The position numbers and the translations under genes were made by a program. From contig MLAK01000562.1 in assembly GCA_001839685.1 (NCBI GenBank), forward strand, positions 20,182-84,181: a stretch of 64,000 bases of DNA, written 5' to 3'. Positions 1 to 6,425 of the stretch are shown in pieces (the first letter of the stretch is position 1; each line of letters starts with the position of its first letter). The notes under the pieces were generated by a model. The model was not told where the DNA came from. It did no database searches and was given only the letters and a program-made list of their open reading frames with translations. The stretch is from Tritrichomonas foetus (lineage: Eukaryota > Parabasalia > Tritrichomonadida > Tritrichomonadidae).

Positions 1-285
1 GAATTTAAATGATTGAATGAATGTATCTAATGGGTCTTCGGAAAAATCTGCTGTATGAAATAAAGAAAACTCATCAACACTAAAAAATGAATATTTCAAA
101 GTAGTGAATCCATTATTAGTACAAATACTATCACCAATAAGTGAAAATTGACCTTTTGAAAACTTTTGTGAAGTTGATCCTGGATTATTAATAATGAGTG
201 AAGAATCTCTACAATAAATCAGCCAGCACATTCGACTTTCGCTCATAACAGGAAGAAATAAAATATATTCTAATGTGTCTCTCTT
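1..285 (-). pseudogene. Continuation of the RhoGAP-like gene beyond an in-frame TGA (partial, runs off the window)
   Basis: Directly after the TGA at 286-288, the same reading frame stays open to base 1 (95 codons). It begins KRDTLEYILFLPVMSES and has ordinary protein composition (CWLIYCRDSSLIINNPGS). The continuity suggests that this and the upstream 193 codons were one protein, later cut by a nonsense mutation, or that the TGA is an assembly error or is read through. An independent gene starting at ATG 244-246 (MSESRMCW) is possible, but the flanking open frame argues for one original gene. The rest lies outside the window. No domain is recognised here; a lipid- or protein-binding beta domain is conceivable but unsupported. 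Confidence 0.5.
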
Positions 286-867
286 TCATGGCAAATTCAC
301 AGGAATGAGAAAATTTGCTAATTTATGAACTATTATCTGTTTTTGGGAATAATCAAAGAATTTTTGGAGAATAATTTTGACCAATTGAATATATGAACAA
401 AATAACGCTCTTGAATTGATTGGAAGCTGTTTGATTAGCAATTCTATATCTAATTTTGGCTGTGATAAGTAAATTTCGACAAATTCTGGCGGGAAAATTA
501 ATGATGCATATTCAACTAACTCAAAGAACTCTTGTTTAAAAGGTGAAGTGTTAAAATTATCAAAAATGGAAAAAATAGTGTCACTATCCAAATCAAGGAT
601 TGTTTGATAAATTCTGGAATAAGATGATGAACTTCCAATAATATTCCATAATTTATCGATGTTATCAGGAATCAGGAAATTTTTTATGCGAATACTTGAA
701 TAATCAATTTCAAAAGTGATTATTGGTTTATCTTGGTCGCCATTAGAGTTGAATTTGAGTTGGAAGCTGTCAGAATCTGTGCTGAAGAGAGATTCTTGTT
801 GGCGGAGGATCATTGAAAGATAAAAGGTCAACTCAAACAACTTTGAATAAAATTCAAAACTATACAT
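286..867 (-). CDS. Divergent RhoGAP-like protein, truncated by in-frame TGA
   Basis: The reading frame has 193 codons from ATG 867; the longer frame at 870 starts at TTG. The C-terminal part reads LPINSRALFCSYIQLVKIIL, followed after about ten residues by HKLANFLIPVNL. This matches the late RhoGAP helices (LPxxNxxLLxxLxxHLxxV...NLAxxFxPxL). RhoGAPs speed GTP hydrolysis by Rho/Rac GTPases in actin control. Where the arginine finger (GxFRxSG) should lie I see KLWNIIGSSSSYSR, so the finger arginine appears absent or displaced, and the protein may bind but not activate GTPases. The frame stops at TGA 286-288 and continues open to the window edge, so the gene is likely broken. The fold call is by pattern only; a helical protein of unknown type is the alternative. 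Confidence 0.45.
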   Translation of the reverse strand: MYSFEFYSKLFELTFYLSMILRQQESLFSTDSDSFQLKFNSNGDQDKPIITFEIDYSSIRIKNFLIPDNIDKLWNIIGSSSSYSRIYQTILDLDSDTIFSIFDNFNTSPFKQEFFELVEYASLIFPPEFVEIYLSQPKLDIELLIKQLPINSRALFCSYIQLVKIILQKFFDYSQKQIIVHKLANFLIPVNLP

Positions 868-1340
868 CAAAATTTGAATTCTAGTTAATAGTCAATTTTT
901 AAGTCATTTTTTATTCAATTTCTTAAAATATTCAGAAAAAACGATGGTTAATTCGGTGTAATTTTCTAAGACATCTGCGAAATTATGAAAAAAGTGAGAT
1001 GATTGGTAATTATTGAGATGTTTATAAATTATCTTGGGAATTTGATTATTGAAACGAATTTTTGATGTTCTGATCAATTTGGGTGTTTAAATTTAACAAC
1101 TCATTGAGTGATAAAAATTCATTTCATTGATTTGAAAAGTTTCCTTATTTCATTGTGATAAGTAGCAAATAATAATTTGTACTTGGTATAAATCCAATTG
1201 CCAAAATTTCTCAAACATCGAAATGAATTGAAAAGAAGTTGGTAAAATAAGAATTTCATTTCACTATTTCGCCTTTCACTTTTTTATTATTATCTTACAA
1301 TAAATTCTGGAAAAAACTCTTGGAAAGATAGAAAACAGAA
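868..1340. other. Intergenic, AT-rich
   Basis: About 470 bases between the RhoGAP-like gene and the first tRNA. I see no convincing reading frame or RNA gene. The last 20 bases or so (from about 1318) belong to the segmental duplication described for the tRNA genes. Confidence 0.5.
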
Positions 1341-1545
1341 AGCGACGTGGAACAATTGGAAGTTCGTAAGGCTCATGACCTTGATGCTAGAGGTTCGAAT
1401 CCTCTCGTCGCTCTTTTTTGAGTTTTTTCGTGGCACATTTTGTCACTTTATCTGATATCACAAATTTTGAATGTTTGGGAAAATTTGATAAAGTTTGATA
1501 TTCAATTACCACATTTAAAATGAATTTACGATTTCGGACAATTGA
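1318..1545 (+). repeat. Tandem segmental duplication, unit 1 (tRNA-Met plus 5' end of ubiquitin-like gene)
   Basis: From TCTTGGAAAGA (1318) through the tRNA, its terminator and about 100 bases of 3' flank, into the first eight or so codons of the gene at 1520, the sequence reappears at about 1944-2172 with few differences. Shared 3' flank landmarks are GAGTTTTTTCGTGGCAC and TTTTGAATGTTTGGGAAAA. The tRNA bodies are identical; the flanks carry scattered substitutions and small indels. Confidence 0.85.
1341..1413 (+). tRNA. tRNA-Met (CAU), copy 1
   Basis: All four stems fold: acceptor AGCGACG/CGTCGCT (7 perfect pairs), D stem GAAC/GTTC, anticodon stem TAAGG/CCTTG with one wobble pair, loop CTCATGA giving anticodon CAT, 5-base variable loop, T stem AGAGG/CCTCT with loop TTCGAAT. 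The gene is 73 bases with no intron and no encoded CCA. The internal B box GGTTCGAATCC lies at 1392-1402 and a T6 Pol III terminator follows at once (1414-1419). The anticodon stem lacks the three stacked G:C pairs of initiators, which favours the elongator. Two oddities are the A1:U72 pair, usual for initiators, and C at discriminator position 73, where Met tRNAs normally have A. A second copy lies 626 bases downstream. Confidence 0.92.
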
Positions 1546-1759
1546 TGGTGAAATTTATGAGATTGATGCTGATCCAAATACAACGGTCTTACAAGTAATT
1601 GAACAAATTCAAGAAAAATATAATTTTAGAGGAGAAAATATCAAAATGATTCAAGCTGGAAGAGTTTTCGATGATAATGATGTAATTTTGAATCTTCAAA
1701 TTGTTGCTGACAAGGATCTCGTATTATACATTCCAAAAAACCAAAGAAATGAAAAATGA
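1520..1759 (+). CDS. Small ubiquitin-like domain protein (Rad23-type UBL alone)
   Basis: 79 residues, essentially one ubiquitin fold. MNLRFRTIDGEIYEIDADPN gives the first beta hairpin, TTVLQVIEQIQEKYNF the helix, IKMIQAGRVFDDNDVI the Ile44-like strand and turn, and LVLYIPK the last strand. It resembles the N-terminal UBL of Rad23/Dsk2-type proteasome shuttles more than ubiquitin. It has no C-terminal Gly-Gly (ends KNQRNEK), so it should not be conjugated; a soluble UBL that docks on proteasome or chaperone partners is the likely role (inference). Its promoter region and 5' end are duplicated at about 2042-2172, where the copy is dead. Confidence 0.75.
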   Translation: MNLRFRTIDGEIYEIDADPNTTVLQVIEQIQEKYNFRGENIKMIQAGRVFDDNDVILNLQIVADKDLVLYIPKNQRNEK

Positions 1760-1966
1760 TAAAATTTCGAAAATAAATCTCTTTGATTCAAGATGAATTT
1801 GTCTTCAAAAGAATATTTTTTAAAGAAAAATAAATTGAATATCATTAGTGAATATTAGAATAGATTTTTGTTTTTTACAATTGAATTTTACATTCTTGAT
1901 TTCATATCTGTTTCTTAAAATAATAAAAATAATAAGAATAAAATCTTGGAAAGAAAGAAAACAGAA

Positions 1967-2039
1967 AGCGACGTGGAACAATTGGAAGTTCGTAAGGCTC
2001 ATGACCTTGATGCTAGAGGTTCGAATCCTCTCGTCGCTC
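1967..2039 (+). tRNA. tRNA-Met (CAU), copy 2
   Basis: Base for base the same as the gene at 1341-1413: same stems, CAT anticodon, C73, B box GGTTCGAATCC and T-run terminator (from 2040). The 5' flank (TCTTGGAAAGA...GAAAACAGA) is also shared, so the copy probably keeps its transcription signals and is functional. Confidence 0.9.
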
Positions 2040-2151
2040 TTTTTTGAGTTTTTTCGTGGCACTTTTTGTCACTTTTTCTGATATCGAAAATTTTGAATGT
2101 TTGGGAAAATGTTTGATAATTTGATAATGTTTGATATTACCAACATTTAAA

Positions 2152-2172
2152 ATGAATTAACGATTTCTAACA
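2152..2172 (+). pseudogene. 5' fragment of the ubiquitin-like gene
   Basis: ATGAATTAACGATTTC here corresponds to ATGAATTTACGATTTC at 1520. The third codon has become TAA, and only about seven codons were copied. It is a by-product of the tRNA-bearing duplication and cannot encode the protein. Confidence 0.75.
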
Positions 2173-2197
2173 TATTATAAGATGAGAATTTATGTAT

Positions 2198-3184
2198 TTA
2201 ACTGTCTTCTTCTTTTAATGCCAAAATTCTTTGAATTAATCTTTGCTCTTCAATATTCGCTTTTTCATGAGTTTCACGATTTTGTTTTCTTACTTCAACA
2301 AGAACCTGCTGGATTTTCCTTATTCTTTTTGCATTTTCTTTTTTCTCTTTTAAAATTTGTTCTCTTTTCCTTTCATTTTCTTTCACGATTTCATGAAGGT
2401 GATGTTGAAGGTCTTTTGTATCTGGCGGTGGCTGTTTCATTTTATTTGCGAGTTTCCTAATTAAATCATCAATGCTCTCAATTGGAATGGTGTCACTAAA
2501 AACTCTTCCTTTCCATTTTGCTACAACTGGTCTTAAAAATTCCTGTTTTTGTTGAAGTTCTGAAATTTGTTGTTTAATGTAACGAATTTCATCTTTTTTC
2601 TTTTGAATTGCTATTGATTCTGTTTCAATTTCTTTTTCTAAAGTTTTCCTTTGATCAACCCATTCAAAGGCCTCAAGTGATGTCAACTTTTTATTTAAAT
2701 CCAATAAGTTATCAATTAAAGTTTGAATTTGTTTCCTTTGATCTTTTAATTGTTGGTCTGTATCAGAAACGTGCTGCTTCAAATCCAAGTATTTATTTTT
2801 GTTTTTCATCAATTCTTTATATTCGATAGTAATTTCCGAAATTTTGGCGTCTAAAGCATTGCATTTATCTTTGTTTGTTTTATCTTGCATTTTAAACTGG
2901 TCAATTGCTGCGGTTAGTTCAGAAATTTGATCTTTTAATTTTGGTGCTAATTCGACTGCGTCGCGCGTATTTTCTGTGGCTTTCGATATTTGTTTCTCAA
3001 TCTGACTGTTTTTTTGACGAATATTTTGTATTTTAAGTTCTAATTCAATAATTTTTGAACGATATTCTGAATTTCTTTTTTCGAGATCTTGAATTCGGTT
3101 AAGTGTGATTGATGCACGCGAATTTACTGGTAATGAACCTCTGTTTTTTTGTGTATGCATATGCGATCTTCTTCGGGCTTTCAT
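2198..3184 (-). CDS. Coiled-coil protein, function unknown
   Basis: 328 residues from ATG 3184; the frame can be extended to 3241 only from a GTG, so I use the first ATG. After a basic start (MKARRRSHMHTQKNRG), nearly all of residues 25-215 is heptad-rich coiled coil (LEKRNSEYRSKIIELELKI, QISELTAAIDQFKMQD). A short break follows with WKGRVFSDTIPIESIDDLI, then a second very basic coil (EKKENAKRIRKIQQVLVEV) to the end. No membrane segment or catalytic motif is visible. Cytoskeletal or axonemal linker proteins often look like this, but the family is not recognised. It converges on the dead ubiquitin-like copy, with about 25 bases between. Confidence 0.8.
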   Translation of the reverse strand: MKARRRSHMHTQKNRGSLPVNSRASITLNRIQDLEKRNSEYRSKIIELELKIQNIRQKNSQIEKQISKATENTRDAVELAPKLKDQISELTAAIDQFKMQDKTNKDKCNALDAKISEITIEYKELMKNKNKYLDLKQHVSDTDQQLKDQRKQIQTLIDNLLDLNKKLTSLEAFEWVDQRKTLEKEIETESIAIQKKKDEIRYIKQQISELQQKQEFLRPVVAKWKGRVFSDTIPIESIDDLIRKLANKMKQPPPDTKDLQHHLHEIVKENERKREQILKEKKENAKRIRKIQQVLVEVRKQNRETHEKANIEEQRLIQRILALKEEDS

Positions 3185-3395
3185 TTTACATATAGAAAAG
3201 TTATCAATCCAAATATTTGTATTTTCACCTTCAAATTTCACCTTTTGTCAGAGATTTTGATTTTAAGAGTTTATATGATCAATCGTATTCAATTTTATGA
3301 CTATTTATATTCATAAAATTTTGGAGTTTGATCGTTTTTACAGAATCTTTCCGAATATATTTGTCTGTACATTTAACAATTCAAATTACAAATTC

Positions 3396-4672
3396 ATGCT
3401 AACGACTCCAGAACTTCATCAACAACTTTTCGAGGCTGTAGAAAAGGGAGATCTAAATCAATTAAAATTATTAATTGAACCCCCTATTACAGTCAACACG
3501 GTCGTATTTTTAGTTACTAACAACAGCTTTGTGATGTGTATGTTTTTATTTTAACTTTAGTTATGTATTAAATGGTGCTTGCACTCGCAAACCAACTTTA
3601 TTAATTGTTGCTGCTTCTTTTTCACAATATACAATTCTTCAGTATTTACTTCAACAAGGGGCGAGTCCAAATATTGGCGATATTTTTTAGTATTTTGAAC
3701 AAAGTTCTTCAATTATTTATAGAGTTTAATCAACTACTCATCATAGATATCCTTTACATTTTGCTGCAATGAGAGGTGATATTGATGTAATGAAAGAACT
3801 AATTCAATACAAAGCTGATGTTAACGTGCAAGATATTTCTTTTCTTATTTTATTGGGTAATTTTTTATTTTTAATGATGCTTTTTTTGAAAATCTCATCA
3901 AGTTTTATTTTTTTATTTATTATGCACCGCTTCATTATTGTGCCAATATTGGGTTTATTGAAGGAGCCAAAGCAATTCTAGATGCAGGTGGCTCAATTAA
4001 TATTCAATCTCGTCTCAAAGAAACTCCATTAATGATGGCATTACTTGAAAAACAAATTGAAATGGTTGATTTTCTTATCAATTCTCGTGCTGATGTTGAA
4101 AAAGCAGGACTTCATGTTTATTTTCTTGTTTATCATGTTTTTAATTAATAATTTATCGAACACCGATTTATTATGCAACAGAATCAGAAACTGCCGAATT
4201 ACTTATTCAAGCAGGTGCTAAGGTTAATTCACAGGATGATGAAGGAGTTTTTAATTATTTGTTTTATTTAACACCACTTCATGTTGCCGCTAAAAATGGT
4301 TTTGCTGATGTTGCTAAGCTTTTAATAGATAATGGCGCTGATGTTAATGCAACTGATAATCAAAAACAGACACCACTTCATTCTGCTGCTGAAGATGGTC
4401 AGGATGAAATGTGTGAACTGTTATTAGAAAATGGTGCAGAATTAAAAGTCCTCGATATTGCTCGAAGAAGTCCAGAAATGCTTGCAAGAAGAAATGAACA
4501 TTATCAAGTACTTGCTGTTATATCAAGATTCCATGAAGCTACAGAAGATGAAGATGCACCTTTGCTTGTCTTCAAGCCATTTGCTGGTGTAATTAACTCA
4601 CCGAATCCACCTGAAGGTTCAAATGATCCTGATTTGAAAAATGATTTCAAGTTTGATATTTCCACGGATTAA
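3396..4672 (+). pseudogene. Ankyrin-repeat gene interrupted at its repeat junctions (decayed, or with unusual introns)
   Basis: Six ankyrin blocks are readable in three frames. They start at MLTTPELHQQLFEAVEKGDL (about 3396), NGACTRKPTLLIVAAS (3571), RYPLHFAAMRGDIDVMKELI (about 3745), PLHYCANIGFIEGAKAILDA (3927), RTPIYYATESETAELLIQAG (about 4157) and TPLHVAAKNGFADVAKLLID (4271). The last block runs through one more repeat to a tail ending FKFDISTD and TAA at 4670-4672. Very AT-rich inserts of 24-90 bases separate the blocks, each between the end of one repeat (VNxxD) and the TPLH of the next. A 25-base GT...AG segment (3536-3560) would rejoin blocks 1 and 2 in frame, but no GT-AG choice repairs the junctions near 3690, 3850 and 4120. 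Ankyrin proteins bind other proteins; nothing more specific is visible. The last 137 codons (4259-4672) are an intact frame. Confidence 0.6.
3536..3560 (+). other. Candidate 25-base intron in the ankyrin gene
   Basis: GTGTATGTTTTTATTTTAAC plus TTTAG starts with GT, contains GTATGT (the 5' splice consensus known in Trichomonas vaginalis) and a TTTTAAC branch-like element, and ends AG. Removing it joins ankyrin block 1 to block 2 in frame with no stop. It is prediction only. Confidence 0.3.
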
Positions 4673-4832
4673 TATTATCATAAAACTGTTTCTTCTTTTA
4701 CCATTATTTTATTCTTTTTAATATTAATCTAAAAAATAAATAAACAATAAATAAAAAAAAGCGGGATAAAGATTATACAATAGTTTTTTATAGAAAGAAA
4801 AAATATAACATAAAATTGCTTTGTGATTAATT

Positions 4833-6131
4833 TCATACGCTTACATTTTCAAATTTATACAAATTATATGGGTATCTATACTTAACAGATGCTACAGAAG
4901 CTGCCTGAATGTATTGGAACCAAAACCAAGCCCATATAAAGTGATTTGTTTTTAATGGTTCCTTGAATTCTGCATTTATGACCGGCAAAGCTTCATTTAT
5001 GATGGATTGAAGTTGTCTAATTTTCCTGTTGTTCATTAACATTATATCATGTGTGATTCCTTCAAGTTTCTTCATCCTGTGCATGAGGATGAATTTATGA
5101 TAATCGATAAAGACTCCTTCGAATGGGAATCTGATTGCATCTGAGAAAATGTATGGAATGCATAAAGTATTTAGTGAATCGAAGAAGCGCTTAGATGTAG
5201 GTGAGTCTCCAGGTGGAATTACACAAATATTACTTCGAGTCATATTTGCAATATTTTTAAGAACTTTTGAATTGATTCCAGGTTGTTTCCTGGAAAAGCT
5301 AATGATTGCAGAATCTGGAATACCCTCGAGTGCGTCAAACATTCGACGTCTGATAATATTTGTTTCGTTAATCCATGTATCAAAAGATGCAATCATATAA
5401 ACATTCAAACTCCTTTCAATATTTCTCTTAAAGTCTCTTATATTTTGGGGACTTAATTGCAAATTGGAATGAACAGGAATCATCGTCACTCTCTCAAAGA
5501 AACGTGGATTTAATACAGAGTCCTGCCATTCAACAGATTGAGTAGATATCATATTGGGAATAAACATATGGTCTTCAGGGTTAATAATACATTCGCCAAG
5601 AGTATGTTGAATTGTTTGGACGAAAAAGTGATCTATACCACCTGTGCGCTCGTAGTAAGGACCCTGGGCTCTACAATCTGCGACTAAATGTTTTAGTCGA
5701 ATCGGTCCTCGAAAAGGTGATCCAATAAATTTATAAAAATATAAATCTGCTTTCTCGCCGTCTTTTTCGACAAATGGACCTGTCATAATTTTAATCAGAA
5801 TTGATGTGTCGATTGCATACGTATGTTTGGTGAAATATGGAGTAGAACTGTGCTTCCAGAATTGTTGATTATCGGAAAATAAATTCATCCAGTATTTTTG
5901 GAAAACCGGGTAAGTTTTGTTGTAAATAAAAATCTTCAACGGCGCGTATCTGTCTTTGAATAAATGGTAATGCTCTGTGAATGGAGAAATTGGAATCGTA
6001 TTTTCCTTTGTATGGGTATTAAAATAGGCCGCCCATCCAAAAACGCATGAAAGAAGAACGAGACAAAGAATATTTAAGATAACGACTGTTGAAAAAATGT
6101 GCTTGGGGTGTTTTTTCGAAGAGGAACTCAT
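4833..6131 (-). CDS. Exostosin-family (GT47) glycosyltransferase, type II membrane protein
   Basis: 432 residues from ATG 6131. A basic N-terminus (MSSSSKKHPKH) is followed by one membrane anchor at about 12-35 (IFSTVVILNILCLVLLSCVF), typical of Golgi type II glycosyltransferases. The rest fits the exostosin fold: LKIFIYNKTYPVF early, ADLYFYKFIGSPF, GGIDHFFVQ, and late RSNICVIPPGDSPTSKRFFD...LCIPYIFSDAIRFPFEG, which matches the family's conserved nucleotide-sugar motif (GxSxxSxRxxExxxxGCIPVI). It probably adds a sugar to glycoconjugates in the Golgi lumen; donor and acceptor cannot be read from the sequence. N-glycosylation sequons are present (NKT, NET, NMT). The divergent neighbour at 6426 is the importin gene. 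Confidence 0.8.
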   Translation of the reverse strand: MSSSSKKHPKHIFSTVVILNILCLVLLSCVFGWAAYFNTHTKENTIPISPFTEHYHLFKDRYAPLKIFIYNKTYPVFQKYWMNLFSDNQQFWKHSSTPYFTKHTYAIDTSILIKIMTGPFVEKDGEKADLYFYKFIGSPFRGPIRLKHLVADCRAQGPYYERTGGIDHFFVQTIQHTLGECIINPEDHMFIPNMISTQSVEWQDSVLNPRFFERVTMIPVHSNLQLSPQNIRDFKRNIERSLNVYMIASFDTWINETNIIRRRMFDALEGIPDSAIISFSRKQPGINSKVLKNIANMTRSNICVIPPGDSPTSKRFFDSLNTLCIPYIFSDAIRFPFEGVFIDYHKFILMHRMKKLEGITHDIMLMNNRKIRQLQSIINEALPVINAEFKEPLKTNHFIWAWFWFQYIQAASVASVKYRYPYNLYKFENVSV

Positions 6132-6425
6132 TGACCTTTGTGATAAACAGTTTTGATCATCTTTTTCAATCGACTTTCATATTCTGCATTTATTGGGAAA
6201 TCCAACATAACAAATCCCATTTATTTCATATAATTATGCATATAATTAGTTATATTATACGATATCATTATCATTTTAATAATCTTTCATTAAATAGCGA
6301 AATATTAGCTGGAAATTAGTCAAACAAATTTCAAAATAGTCATATGTTTTCAACATTTATTTGGTCTTGTTCACACATATGTGACCATTTAAGCGAAGAA
6401 TATTTTGAATTATGAAAATTTTAAA

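Larger units (their letters stand above)
1944..2172 (+). repeat. Tandem segmental duplication, unit 2
   Basis: Second unit of the duplication that starts at 1318. It ends within a dead copy of the start of the ubiquitin-like gene; similarity is lost after about 2172, just before the end of the convergent coiled-coil gene. Confidence 0.85.

Noticed and set aside
3516..3526. ACTAACAACAG, close to the T. vaginalis acceptor motif ACTAACACACAG
   Set aside because: Using it alone (from GT at 3501) puts the following sequence into a frame with an early stop; it works only with a second tiny intron, leaving an 11-base exon.
3690..3746. GT...AG intron in the second ankyrin gap
   Set aside because: Every acceptor choice tried creates a TAA or TAG at or soon after the junction.
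3745..3757. ATATCCTTT, identical to the U12-type 5' splice consensus
   Set aside because: It codes for the conserved ankyrin residues RYPLHF, and minor-spliceosome introns are not known in trichomonads.
6405..6425. N-terminal extension of the importin-beta-like protein
   Set aside because: It would require a TTG start; ATG at 6426 fits the family's N-terminus. The same reasoning moved the starts at 867, 3184, 10939, 25022, 48145 and 63364.
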